DNA of 9,063 nucleotides from Solirubrobacterales bacterium (GTDB lineage Bacteria > Actinomycetota > Thermoleophilia > Solirubrobacterales > Solirubrobacteraceae). The notes under the pieces were generated by a model, which saw only the letters and a program-made list of their open reading frames with translations, ran no database searches and had not been told where the DNA came from. The position numbers and the translations under genes are program-made. The DNA is taken from the NCBI GenBank assembly GCA_003157595.1, contig PMKB01000125.1, forward strand, positions 1 to 9,063, written 5' to 3'. Position 1 is the first letter of the stretch. Each line of letters begins with the position of its first letter. This document shows positions 1 to 6,735 of this stretch, in pieces.

Positions 1-1227
1 GAAGATCACGACGTCGGCGTCCTGCTCGACGGCGCCCGACTCGCGCAGGTCCGAGAGCATCGGGATCTTCGGGTTGCGCGACTCGACGCTGCGGTTGAGC
101 TGGGAGAGGGCGATCACCGGGACGTCGAGCTCGCGCGCGAGCATCTTCAGTCCGCGCGACATCTGCCCGATGATCTCTGCCCGGTTCTCGCTGCGCGACT
201 CGGCCCGCAGCAGCTGGAGGTAGTCGACGATCACCAAGCCGAGACCGTCGGGGTTCTGGGAGTACAGGCGCCGCGCCTTGGCGCGGATCTCGAGCATGCC
301 GATGTCGCCGGAGTCGTCGATCCACAACGGCGCCGCGGCAAGCAGCGAGGAGGCCTTGACGATCTTCGGCCACATCGCTTCGGGCACCCGGCCCTTGCTG
401 AGGTCGTCGCCCTTGATGCTCGCCTGCGAGGCGATGAAGCGCCGCGCGAGCTCGGTCTCGGACATCTCGAGGCTGAACAGGGCAACCGGTTTGCGGTGCT
501 TGATCGCGGCGTTCTCCGCGATGTTGGTCACCAGGCAGCTCTTGCCCATCGACGGGCGCGCGGCGATCACGATCAGGTTGCCGGGCTGCAGCCCCCCGGT
601 CATGTCGTCGAGGTCCTTGAAACCGGTCGGCGTGCCGGTGAGCGCGGCGCCGGCGACCGACAGCTCGTGCAGCACGTCGAGCTCGTTCTTCAGCAGCGAG
701 GAGATCGAGCGGAAGTCCTGCGTGCGTTCGCCGTGGGCGATCTCGAGCATCGCCTGCTCGGCATGCTCGACCAGGTCGCGCGCCGGCTCGCGCTGGTCGA
801 GCACGCTCGACTGGATCTCGTAGGTGGTGTTCAGCAGCCGCCGCAGCAGCGCCGTGTCGCGCACGATCTGCGCGTACTGGCGCAGGTTCGCGACGTTTGG
901 CACCGCCCCGGCAAGCAGGTCGACGCCCTCCGGGCCACCGGCCTGCTCGAGCGTGCCCGCCGCGCGCAACGCGTCGGTCACGGTGACCGTGTCGATCGCC
1001 TCGCTGCGCTCGTAGAGCCCGATCATCGCGGCGTAGATCAGCCGGTGGCGCTCGCGGTAGAAGTCATCCGGGCGCAGCGCCTCCTCGATCACGAGCGAGT
1101 ACATCGTGCGCTCGGACAGCAGGATCGCCCCGAGCACCGACTCCTCGGCATCGATGTTGTGCGGCGGCGCAAGCGCCTGGGCGACCTTCAGCGCCGGCCG
1201 CTGGGGGATCTTTGCTGGCGTGCTCAT
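1..1227 (-). CDS. dnaB: Replicative DNA helicase DnaB (C-terminus cut by window edge)
   Basis: This is the hexameric helicase that unwinds DNA at the replication fork and recruits primase. The reverse strand reads open from ATG at 1227 to base 1, giving 409 residues; roughly 40-60 C-terminal residues lie outside the window. The N-terminal DnaB domain begins with PPHNIDAEESVLGAILLSE (residues 21-39). The RecA-like domain has Walker A ARPSMGKS (223-230), the FSLEMS motif after it, Walker B VIVDYLQLL (332-340, D335), and the conserved LSDLRESGAVEQDADVV stretch near residue 391-407. The usual intein insertion sites (Walker A and the DLRESG region) are uninterrupted. No Shine-Dalgarno is visible before the ATG; instead TACACT lies 10 nt upstream, suggesting a very short leader. 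The gene is divergent from the Ddn-like gene, not preceded by ssb, rpsR or rplI as in many bacteria. Identification is very secure. Confidence 0.97.
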   Translation of the reverse strand, partial: MSTPAKIPQRPALKVAQALAPPHNIDAEESVLGAILLSERTMYSLVIEEALRPDDFYRERHRLIYAAMIGLYERSEAIDTVTVTDALRAAGTLEQAGGPEGVDLLAGAVPNVANLRQYAQIVRDTALLRRLLNTTYEIQSSVLDQREPARDLVEHAEQAMLEIAHGERTQDFRSISSLLKNELDVLHELSVAGAALTGTPTGFKDLDDMTGGLQPGNLIVIAARPSMGKSCLVTNIAENAAIKHRKPVALFSLEMSETELARRFIASQASIKGDDLSKGRVPEAMWPKIVKASSLLAAAPLWIDDSGDIGMLEIRAKARRLYSQNPDGLGLVIVDYLQLLRAESRSENRAEIIGQMSRGLKMLARELDVPVIALSQLNRSVESRNPKIPMLSDLRESGAVEQDADVVIF

Positions 1228-1237
1228 CGGGGTGTCG

Positions 1238-1243
1238 AGTGTA
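1238..1243 (-). promoter_or_regulatory. Probable -10 box of dnaB (near-leaderless)
   Basis: On the reverse strand TACACT fits the TANNNT -10 pattern and ends 10 nt before the dnaB ATG. Transcription starting 6-8 nt after it would leave a leader of only a few bases, in keeping with the absence of a Shine-Dalgarno. No good -35 hexamer is seen at 16-18 nt spacing. Confidence 0.4.
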
Positions 1244-1397
1244 GGGCGCGGGGAGGTCGCTTCGCGCGATCATTCCCGCACCTTCCGGGTGGTGGTGGAG
1301 GGCGGCGCCGGCGAGGTGTGCCGGGTCTCCGGGCAGCGACTGGGCGGCCGGCGCGGTAGGGCACCCGGGTCGCCGCCAGCCCGCGACGCCGACCTCG

Positions 1398-1403
1398 TAG
1401 AAT
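1398..1403 (+). promoter_or_regulatory. Probable -10 box of a leaderless Ddn-like gene
   Basis: TAGAAT stands out in GC-rich DNA and ends exactly 6 nt before the ATG at 1410, so RNA would begin at or next to the start codon. There is no purine-rich ribosome binding site between them and no recognisable -35. The rest of the 182-bp dnaB/Ddn divergent gap holds nothing else I can identify. Confidence 0.5.
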
Positions 1404-1409
1404 CACCTC

Positions 1410-1829
1410 ATGGCGCAAACGGATGACGAACTCTTCGGAGCAGAGCACGTTCGCGTGTATCGCGAAACGGCCGGCGAGCGTGGCTACCACTGGCGTGGCA
1501 CGACCATCCTGCTGCTCACGACCACTGGCCGGACCTCCGGCGAGCCGCGCACGACGCCGCTGATCCACCGCACCGACGGCGACCGCTGCGTCATCGTCGC
1601 CTCCAAGGGCGGGGCGCCCAGCAACCCGGCCTGGTACGAGAACCTCAAATCCGATCCGCACGCGACGATCGAGGTCAAGGGCGAGGAGATACCGGTCGTC
1701 GCGAGCACAGCTTCGGGGGAAGAGCGCACCCGCCTGTGGTCGCTGCTGGCCGACGCGTGGCCCGCCTACGACGAATACCAGCGCAAGACCGACCGCGAGA
1801 TCCCGGTGGTCGTGCTCACACGCCGGTAG
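1410..1829 (+). CDS. Ddn-family (nitroreductase/deazaflavin-dependent) oxidoreductase
   Basis: The 139-residue product matches the split-barrel family of Mycobacterium Ddn, which uses reduced cofactor F420 to reduce quinones or nitro compounds; its length is typical. Recognisable blocks are the ILLLTTTGRTSGEPRTTPL strand-turn-strand (33-51), the VIVASKGGAPSNPAWYENL block (61-79), which in the family contributes to cofactor binding, and the following DPHATIEV strand (82-89). There is no signal peptide or membrane segment, so it should be cytoplasmic or peripheral. Start choice: ATG at 1410 follows TAGAAT by 6 nt, pointing to leaderless expression, and the first residues match where family members usually begin. 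It is monocistronic, divergent from dnaB and convergent with the SDR gene. The natural substrate cannot be told from sequence, and F420 rather than FMN use is inferred from the family. Confidence 0.88.
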   Translation: MAQTDDELFGAEHVRVYRETAGERGYHWRGTTILLLTTTGRTSGEPRTTPLIHRTDGDRCVIVASKGGAPSNPAWYENLKSDPHATIEVKGEEIPVVASTASGEERTRLWSLLADAWPAYDEYQRKTDREIPVVVLTRR

Positions 1830-1875
1830 TTCACCTGGGAAGGCGGCGAGCCGGGCACGAAGGTGCTGGCGGATC

Positions 1876-1891
1876 GCCGGAGCGCCGGAGC
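1876..1891. repeat. Two tandem copies of an 8-bp unit in a convergent gap
   Basis: GCCGGAGC occurs twice head to tail within the 99-bp gap between the convergent Ddn-like and SDR genes. A short GGCG-GAT-CGCC inverted repeat lies at its left edge (about 1868-1878). No T-run follows, so I do not call a terminator. It may be chance in GC-rich DNA. Confidence 0.3.
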
Positions 1892-1928
1892 GTGTGAGTG
1901 AGGCCCGTGCGGCGCAGCATCGGTCGCC

Positions 1929-2759
1929 TCAGTCGGCGACTCCCAGTCCCCAGCCGCCGTCGATCACGATCTCCTGGCCTGTGATGTATTCCGAGGCTGG
2001 CGACGCGAGAAAGAGGGCGAGCGCCTTGATGTCGTCCGGTTGACCGACGCGATGCATCGGAATGTCCTTTGCGAGCGCCGCCTGCCGGTCGGGGCTGTGA
2101 GCGTGGCCGCCGCCGATGTTTGTGACAAAGAATCCCGGCGCGATCGCGTTGGCCGTGATGCCGTCTGCCGCCAGCTCCAGCGCGATGGAATGCATGAGGT
2201 GCCTCGCGCCGGCCTTCGCCGTCATGTAGGCGGCGCCGATTGCGGGCTCGACCTTGGTCGCCGCAAGCGAGGTGGTCACGATGATCCGCCCGAACCGGCG
2301 CGGACGCATGTGGCGCGCAGCAGCGCGTGCCGTCGCAAAGATCCCGTTGAGGTTGATGTCGATCACCCTGTTCCAGCGCTCGTCGGTGTAGCGCTCGAGC
2401 GCGCCCTCGTCGACTCGTGGCCGCTCGCCGCCGGCCCAGGCGCCGGCGAAACCGACTCCGGGATCGACGCCGGCGTTCGCGAATGCCACGTCGAGCCGGC
2501 CGTACAGCTCAGCCGCTTCGTCGATCACGCGATCGAGGGTCGCGTGGTCGGTGACGTCTGCGGCCGCGCCTCGCACGTCGAGCCCTTCACCCTGTAGCCG
2601 CGACGCCTGCGCGGCGACCGCGCCGGCATCGACATCGATCAGCGTGACCCGCGCGCCGTGTGCCGCGAGCACCTCTCCGTATGCGAGCCCCAGGCCGCTG
2701 GCACCGCCGGTGACGATTGTGCCGAACCCGGCTACGTCGAAACGCGAGGAAACGTTCAC
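1929..2759 (-). CDS. Short-chain dehydrogenase/reductase (SDR), classical type
   Basis: This is an NAD(P)-dependent oxidoreductase acting on an unknown alcohol or ketone. Numbering from the GTG at 2759 (276 residues): the cofactor loop TGGASGLG is at 17-24; an Asp at the end of the second strand (LIDVD, D42) favours NAD over NADP; NAG is at 95-97; the active-site Asn is N136 in INLNG; the catalytic Ser, Tyr and Lys are S164, Y178 and K182 (YMTAK). The Ser-Tyr spacing is 14, one more than the common 13. The C-terminus ITGQEIVIDGGWGLG is typical. A loop after NAG (about 98-128) is longer than in minimal family members. Start choice: a TTG at 2765 also opens the frame, but AGGAG at 2773-2769 sits 9 nt before the GTG and only 3 nt before the TTG. 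The gene is divergent from the MDR gene across a 116-bp gap, so the two may respond to the same signal. Confidence 0.92.
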   Translation of the reverse strand: MNVSSRFDVAGFGTIVTGGASGLGLAYGEVLAAHGARVTLIDVDAGAVAAQASRLQGEGLDVRGAAADVTDHATLDRVIDEAAELYGRLDVAFANAGVDPGVGFAGAWAGGERPRVDEGALERYTDERWNRVIDINLNGIFATARAAARHMRPRRFGRIIVTTSLAATKVEPAIGAAYMTAKAGARHLMHSIALELAADGITANAIAPGFFVTNIGGGHAHSPDRQAALAKDIPMHRVGQPDDIKALALFLASPASEYITGQEIVIDGGWGLGVAD

Positions 2760-2768
2760 GGTCAACTG

Positions 2769-2773
2769 CTCCT
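2769..2773 (-). promoter_or_regulatory. Ribosome binding site deciding the SDR start
   Basis: AGGAG on the reverse strand is 9 nt upstream of GTG 2759 and 3 nt upstream of TTG 2765, favouring the GTG. A TAGGCT hexamer (2799-2794) further upstream could be the -10 of a normally led transcript, unlike most genes here. Confidence 0.55.
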
Positions 2774-2835
2774 GTGATCTCGTTGGTCGCCAGAGCCTAT
2801 CCCGCCGCCGCCGAGCACAGCTCGCCCCGCTCGGG

Positions 2836-2866
2836 TTGACGTGGAGGTCGGGCGGTTCTGTATAAC
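2836..2866 (+). promoter_or_regulatory. Promoter of the MDR oxidoreductase gene
   Basis: TTGACG (2836-2841) and TATAAC (2861-2866) resemble -35 and -10 elements, but with a 19-nt spacer, which is longer than optimal. The -10 ends 9 nt before the ATG at 2876, so the leader would be very short. GGGAGG at 2867-2872 looks like a Shine-Dalgarno but is only 3 nt from the ATG and would lie at or upstream of the transcription start. Confidence 0.5.
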
Positions 2867-2875
2867 GGGAGGCGT

Positions 2876-3805
2876 ATGCGTGCGGTTGGGATCACGGCTC
2901 CTGGCGGTCTAGACGTTCTGTCGGTGATCGATCGGCCTGTGCGCGAGCCGGGGTCGGGTGAGGTTCGCATCGCGGTCAGGGCGGCTGCGGTGAATCCGAC
3001 CGATATTGGCCTGCGGACGGCGGGCGCTGGTGGCCTGCCGGCGCCGTGGACGCCTGGCATGGACGCCGCCGGGACGATCGAGTCCGTCGGCGAGGGCGTA
3101 GAGCGCCTGCGCGTCGGCGAGGAGGTAATGGCCGCCGTCAGTCCACGCCGTCCGGAGGGCGGCGCCCAGGTCGAGTTGCTTGTCGTGCCGGCGGCATCAG
3201 TCGTCGCGATCCCGAATGGCGTGACGCTTCAGCAGGCGGCCACGCTGCCGATGAACGGCCTGACGGCAAAGCTTGGCCTCGAGCTCCTCGGCCTGGGAGC
3301 CGGCCAGACGCTCGGCGTCACCGGCGGCGCCGGGCTGCTCGGGTCGTATGTGATCGCGCTGGCCAAGGAGGTCGGGGCGCGCGTGATCGCCGACGCCAAG
3401 CCTGAGGACGAACCGCTCGTGCGTAGCTTCGGCGCTGAGGTGGTCGTTCCGCGCGGCGAGCGGTTCGTCTCCGCTGTGCGCGAGGTTGCGCCCGACGGCG
3501 TGGACGGCCTCTACGACACCGCGCTACTGCACGACAGCGTCTTTGGCGCGATACGCGACGGCGGCACCATGGTCGTGGTGCGTGGCTGGAAGCCGGAGCA
3601 AACCGAGCGGGGCATCGTCGTCAAGCAAGTCTCCGTCGGCACCGTGCTCGAGCGGACAGACTGGCTCGAGGAGCTGCGTCAGCTGGCGTGCGACGGCCTT
3701 CTACAGTTGCGCGTCGCCCGCGAGTATCCACCCGAGCAGGCCGCCGAGGCCCAGCGGATCACCGAAGCCGGCGGCCTGCGCGGCCGGGCACTCATCGTCT
3801 TCTAA
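2876..3805 (+). CDS. Zinc-free MDR / quinone oxidoreductase-like NADP-dependent dehydrogenase
   Basis: The 309-residue protein belongs to the medium-chain dehydrogenase superfamily, in the quinone oxidoreductase (zeta-crystallin) branch. The N-terminal GroES-like domain contains AAAVNPTDIGLR (36-47) and PGMDAAGTIESVGEGV (60-75); the Rossmann domain has VTGGAGLLGSY (148-158) with the GGxGxxG nucleotide loop. The Cys ligands of the structural and catalytic zinc sites of alcohol dehydrogenases are absent, as expected for this branch, so it likely reduces quinones or enones with NADPH. Length is near the lower end of the family's range. No signal peptide is seen. It starts at ATG 2876 just after a -10-like TATAAC. 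It is divergent from the SDR gene and convergent with the ABC permease gene, with a possible terminator between. Substrate is unknown. Confidence 0.92.
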   Translation: MRAVGITAPGGLDVLSVIDRPVREPGSGEVRIAVRAAAVNPTDIGLRTAGAGGLPAPWTPGMDAAGTIESVGEGVERLRVGEEVMAAVSPRRPEGGAQVELLVVPAASVVAIPNGVTLQQAATLPMNGLTAKLGLELLGLGAGQTLGVTGGAGLLGSYVIALAKEVGARVIADAKPEDEPLVRSFGAEVVVPRGERFVSAVREVAPDGVDGLYDTALLHDSVFGAIRDGGTMVVVRGWKPEQTERGIVVKQVSVGTVLERTDWLEELRQLACDGLLQLRVAREYPPEQAAEAQRITEAGGLRGRALIVF

Positions 3806-3811
3806 CCGGCG

Positions 3812-3851
3812 CGATCCGATCGCCCGTTCGGTTCGGCCCGTGTTCGGATCG
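3812..3851. terminator. Possible bidirectional terminator between convergent genes
   Basis: CGATCCGA (3812-3819) and TCGGATCG (3844-3851) form a perfect 8-bp inverted repeat around a 24-nt loop that can itself pair (GCCC with GGGC-like partners). It fills the 48-bp gap between the stop codons of the MDR gene and the ABC permease gene. There is no T-run, so if it terminates it would be of the non-canonical kind. Confidence 0.4.
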
Positions 3852-3853
3852 GT

Positions 3854-4708
3854 TCAGCTGGTGGTGCGACGCCGGTACAGGTGTGTTGCCAGGGGCGCGA
3901 AGATCGCGACGAGCGCGACCGACCAGATCAGCGAGGCGATTACGGGGTGCTGCATCGGCCAGGCGTGGATCGTCGCTGATGGGTTTGGGTTCGCGAACAA
4001 CTGGCGTGCGGCGGCGGTGACGGCGCTGACGGGGTTCCAGTTGGCGATGAAGCGCAGCACGGCGGGCATGTGCTGGGTGGGGACCAGGGCGTTGGAGACG
4101 AAGGCGAGCGGGAAGAAGATGACGAGGCCGGTTCCCTGCGCGGACTCCGGGCTTTCGCTCACCATCCCGAGACAGGCACAGGCCCAGGAGAGGGCGTAGC
4201 TGAAGAGCAGGAAGATTGCGAATGCGCCAATCGCCGACAGCACGCTCCCTTCGGGGCGCCAGCCGACGATCAGGCCGGTCCCGGCGACGAAGGCAGCGCA
4301 GATCACGGCGGTCAGCAGGTCCGATAGCGATCGTCCGACGAGCACTGCGGGTCGCCACATCGCGAGGGTTCTGAAGCGGTCGATGACGCCGCTTCCGAGG
4401 TCGGCGCTGAGCCCCACCGCGGTGCCCATCGAGGAGGTGGTGAGATTGAGCGCGAGCAGGCCGGCGATCGCGTAGTCGGTGTAGCTGCCGCCGTGCGGTA
4501 GGACGATGCCGGAGCCGAAGATGTAGACGAACAGGACCGTGAAGAGGACCGGCTGGATCGTGACGTCCGAGAGCCGCAGCGGCTCGCGCGCAATGTGGAT
4601 CAGGTTGCGCCCGGTGAGCACCGCCACATCAGCCAGCCGGCGCGTGAGCCCCGGGGGTCTCGGTGGTCGCCTGCGGGGCGGATCGGGCGCGAGCGTGGTG
4701 GCGCTCAT
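3854..4708 (-). CDS. ABC-2 type transporter permease, DrrB family
   Basis: This 284-residue integral membrane protein is the channel subunit for the ATPase encoded just upstream. After a basic, proline-rich cytoplasmic N-terminus (1-25), six hydrophobic segments can be drawn at about 50-70, 79-101, 127-149, 155-181, 191-210 and 253-277, matching the ABC-2 fold. Family landmarks include the short amphipathic stretch before the first membrane segment, the SGVIDRFRTLAMWRPAVLVGR loop region (106-126), the SESPESAQGTG turn (184-194) and NALVPTQHMPAVLRFIANWNP (206-226). DrrB-type permeases work with DrrA-type ATPases to export hydrophobic drugs, and some family members move lipids or polymers. The ATG at 4708 overlaps the ATPase TGA as ATGA, implying translational coupling and equal dosage. 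The substrate cannot be inferred from sequence. Confidence 0.93.
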   Translation of the reverse strand: MSATTLAPDPPRRRPPRPPGLTRRLADVAVLTGRNLIHIAREPLRLSDVTIQPVLFTVLFVYIFGSGIVLPHGGSYTDYAIAGLLALNLTTSSMGTAVGLSADLGSGVIDRFRTLAMWRPAVLVGRSLSDLLTAVICAAFVAGTGLIVGWRPEGSVLSAIGAFAIFLLFSYALSWACACLGMVSESPESAQGTGLVIFFPLAFVSNALVPTQHMPAVLRFIANWNPVSAVTAAARQLFANPNPSATIHAWPMQHPVIASLIWSVALVAIFAPLATHLYRRRTTS

Positions 4709-5703
4709 CGATTGGCCGCCAGATCAGCCTCGGAGCGCTCGGATCCCTCATCGTCCTCGGCTGCGTCCGGCGGGTGGCCCGTGAGGGCGAAGAAGACGTC
4801 GTCGAGCGAGGGCTGGTGGATGTCGATGTCATCGACTGTGATCTGCGCCTGGTCGAGCGCGCGCACGACCGTCGTCGCCAGTCCGGCGGCGGTTTCCACG
4901 GGCGCGCGCAGGCGACGCCCGTCGTGGCTGACGTGGACCTCGCCGCTGACGAAGCGCTCGAGCACGAGCGGCGCGGCCACGCTGGCCGCACTGAGCGTGA
5001 TGTCGAGGCGTGCACCGCCAGTTCGGGCCTTCAGCTCGGCGGCGGTGCCTTCGGCGATGACCCGGCCGTGATCGACGACGACGATCCGGTCGGCAAGCTC
5101 ATCAGCCTCGTCGAGATACTGGGTCGTCAGCAGCAGCGTGACGCCGTCGCCAACCAGCTCGCGGATCACCCCCCACATCCGCACCCTGCTCGTGGGGTCA
5201 AGGCCCGTCGTCGGCTCGTCGAGGAAAAGCACCGGTGGTCGCGTCACCAACCCGGCCGCGAGGTCAAGGCGCCGGCGCATCCCGCCCGAGTACCCCTTCA
5301 GCAGCCGGTCGCCGGCATCGGCGAGATCGAAGCGCTCGAGCAGCTCGGTCGCCCGCACGCGCGCTTCGGCGCGGCGCAGGCCGTTCAGGCGCCCGATCAT
5401 CACGAGGTTCTGGCGCCCGGTCAGGAGCTCATCGAGCGTCGCGGTTTGCGCGGTGACGCCGATGTTGCGCTGCACGGCCGCCGGGTCGCGCACCACGTCA
5501 TGGCCGGCGACGAATGCCGAGCCGCTGTCGGGCAGCGACAGGGTCGTGAGGATGCGAACCGCCGTGGTCTTTCCGGCACCGTTTGGCCCAAGCACGCCGA
5601 GGATCGCGCCAGCCGGGACCTCGAGGTCGAGACCGTTGAGCGCAACGGTCGACCCGAAGCGCTTCGTCAGGCCCCTGGCTTCGATCATTGGCGTGCTCGC
5701 CAC
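4705..5703 (-). CDS. ABC transporter ATP-binding protein, DrrA (daunorubicin resistance) family
   Basis: This 332-residue cytoplasmic ATPase energises the DrrB-like permease. Motifs in order: Walker A GPNGAGKTT (39-47), Q-loop at Q86 (TAQTATLDELLTG), signature YSGGMRRRLDLA (138-149), Walker B VLFLDEP (158-164), D-loop TGLDPTS (166-172), and TTQYLDEADELADR (193-206), where Q195 replaces the usual H-loop His, a known trait of the DrrA family. The C-terminal extension holds the QPSLDDVFFALTGHPPD region (297-313) typical of DrrA, followed by an acidic tail. The GTG start at 5703 is supported by AAGGAG 5 nt upstream; an in-frame ATG at 5688 is an alternative, but leaves out the spaced ribosome binding site. 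The gene comes first in a two-gene operon and is divergent from a TetR gene that probably represses it. Confidence 0.95.
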   Translation of the reverse strand: MASTPMIEARGLTKRFGSTVALNGLDLEVPAGAILGVLGPNGAGKTTAVRILTTLSLPDSGSAFVAGHDVVRDPAAVQRNIGVTAQTATLDELLTGRQNLVMIGRLNGLRRAEARVRATELLERFDLADAGDRLLKGYSGGMRRRLDLAAGLVTRPPVLFLDEPTTGLDPTSRVRMWGVIRELVGDGVTLLLTTQYLDEADELADRIVVVDHGRVIAEGTAAELKARTGGARLDITLSAASVAAPLVLERFVSGEVHVSHDGRRLRAPVETAAGLATTVVRALDQAQITVDDIDIHQPSLDDVFFALTGHPPDAAEDDEGSERSEADLAANR

Positions 5704-5708
5704 AGGCG

Positions 5709-5714
5709 CTCCTT
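5709..5714 (-). promoter_or_regulatory. Shine-Dalgarno of the ABC ATPase gene
   Basis: AAGGAG on the reverse strand lies 5 nt before GTG 5703 and fixes that start over the internal ATG at 5688. It directly abuts the left ACTAGT element. Confidence 0.7.
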
Positions 5715-5763
5715 ACTAGTCGGCCGGCAAGGTAGTTTCCCCAGCACCGTACTAGTTTTCTAG
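5715..5763. promoter_or_regulatory. Candidate TetR operator region (two ACTAGT palindromes)
   Basis: The 84-bp divergent gap carries the palindrome ACTAGT at 5715-5720 and again at 5751-5756, 36 bp apart. A related GGTAGTTTCC lies between (5731-5740), echoed by CTAGTTTTC at 5752-5760, and a further CTAG at 5760-5763. Both ACTAGT copies are followed by GCCGG within 12 nt. The left copy sits next to the ATPase ribosome binding site and the right copy lies where the -35 of tetR should be, so binding could repress both directions. Exact operator limits are inferred. Confidence 0.45.
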
Positions 5764-5775
5764 CCGGTCGTCAAG

Positions 5776-5781
5776 TAAGCT
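5776..5781 (+). promoter_or_regulatory. Probable -10 box of the leaderless tetR gene
   Basis: TAAGCT ends exactly 6 nt before ATG 5788, the same spacing as at the Ddn-like and beta-helix genes. There is no Shine-Dalgarno in the six intervening bases. Confidence 0.5.
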
Positions 5782-5787
5782 TCCGCC

Positions 5788-6504
5788 ATGGCGCAGTCAC
5801 CGCTCACGGAGCCAGGGGCCCGGGAGGGACCGCTACCGCTCCCGCGGGCTCGGCGACCCCGCGGCGTCACACGCGAGCGAATCCTCGACGTCGCCCTCGA
5901 ACTCTTCAACGAGCAGGGCTACGACCAGACGTCGCTGCGCGAGATCGCAGCGCGCGTGGGCGTCACGAAGGCCGCGCTCTACTACCACTTCGAACACAAA
6001 GAGGACATCCTGCTCGAGCTTCACCTGCGCTTGCACGCGCTCGGCCGAGAGGCCTTCGACCAGCTCGGGAACCTCGAGGACGGACCGGAGATCGTCGCTG
6101 CGTGGGAGGGGCTCCTCAGCCAGTTCGTCGATCAGATCATCAGCAACCCGGAGCTCTTCATCTTCCACCAACGAAATCACAGGGCGCTCCAGCAAATCCA
6201 AGACACCGACCGCCACCGCGCCGAGAACGAGGACATCGAACAGCAGATGCGTCGCGTCCTCGCGAGCCCCCACATTCCGCCCGCACAACGCGTGCGGATG
6301 GCCTGTGCAACCGGCGCCGTCCTCGTCGCCCTGATGGGCGCGGCCGGACCCCCGATGGGCGGGGCGGCCCTGTTCGGAGACCTCTCATCCGACGAACTCG
6401 CCGAACTCGTCCGAGACTCCATTCACAACCTCCTCACGGTGCCGAAGGACCCAACCGCCAGCACCGCTGCATCGCGCCTGTCCTCGCTGTCAGCCTCCGC
6501 ATAA
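5788..6504 (+). CDS. TetR/AcrR family transcriptional regulator
   Basis: This 238-residue dimeric DNA-binding repressor probably controls the divergent ABC exporter and itself. The N-terminal TetR domain spans about 27-75: [21 protein letters not shown] forms the first helices, and [21 protein letters not shown] (51-71) holds the helix-turn-helix with the hallmark ALYYHF recognition segment. The rest is a helical ligand-binding domain with no diagnostic residues, so the inducer is unknown; hydrophobic exporter substrates are the usual inducers in such arrangements. A proline-rich 25-residue leader precedes the domain, somewhat longer than common. The start at 5788 is favoured because TAAGCT lies 6 nt upstream. 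The gene is convergent with the aldo/keto reductase gene across 231 bp of non-coding DNA. Confidence 0.94.
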   Translation: MAQSPLTEPGAREGPLPLPRARRPRGVTRERILDVALELFNEQGYDQTSLREIAARVGVTKAALYYHFEHKEDILLELHLRLHALGREAFDQLGNLEDGPEIVAAWEGLLSQFVDQIISNPELFIFHQRNHRALQQIQDTDRHRAENEDIEQQMRRVLASPHIPPAQRVRMACATGAVLVALMGAAGPPMGGAALFGDLSSDELAELVRDSIHNLLTVPKDPTASTAASRLSSLSASA

Positions 6505-6735
6505 CCGCACCGCCCGCAGCCGCGCCCAAACCCCCGCCTCCAACGTCCACCGTCGGCCGGAGCGCAGCCGATCGGCCAGCCGAGGCGACCTCGCCTGCTC
6601 TCCGCGAGATCCCGGCGCCCGTGCCGGCGGCGATCTGAAGCCCGCTACCGACAACGCGCAGAAGTCCGTGGCGCTGAGTCGTTCACGCTCGTTTCCGCCC
6701 CAGCAGCAACGGCTCCTCGCAGTGTGCCGCCGGCG
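6505..6735. other. Non-coding gap between convergent tetR and AKR genes
   Basis: I see no supported gene here. Weak inverted repeats are present, such as AGGCGA-CC-TCGCCT (6583-6596) and GGCCG/CGGCC around 6555-6577, which could form small hairpins ending both transcripts, but none has a T-run. Open frames across it are out-of-frame extensions of GC-rich DNA. Confidence 0.5.

Noticed and set aside
1..1227. Intein in dnaB
   Set aside because: Walker A and the DLRESG region read through without insertion in the part visible.
496..1359. A 287-codon open frame on the + strand
   Set aside because: It is antisense to dnaB and shows only Arg/Asp/Val-rich shadow composition.
2876..3805. Missing zinc ligands in the MDR enzyme
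   Set aside because: Expected for the quinone oxidoreductase branch, so not evidence of inactivation.
4705..5703. Loss of the H-loop His in the ABC ATPase (Q195)
   Set aside because: Gln at this position in TTQYLDEAD is a normal feature of DrrA-family ATPases, not a defect.
4663..5763. A 366-codon open frame on the + strand
   Set aside because: It lies antisense to the ABC ATPase, whose Walker A, signature and Walker B motifs are unmistakable; its composition is typical of shadow frames in GC-rich DNA.
6505..6735. Hidden small gene or intrinsic terminator
   Set aside because: No frame shows coding character, and the small hairpins lack T-runs and are of a size expected by chance at this GC content.
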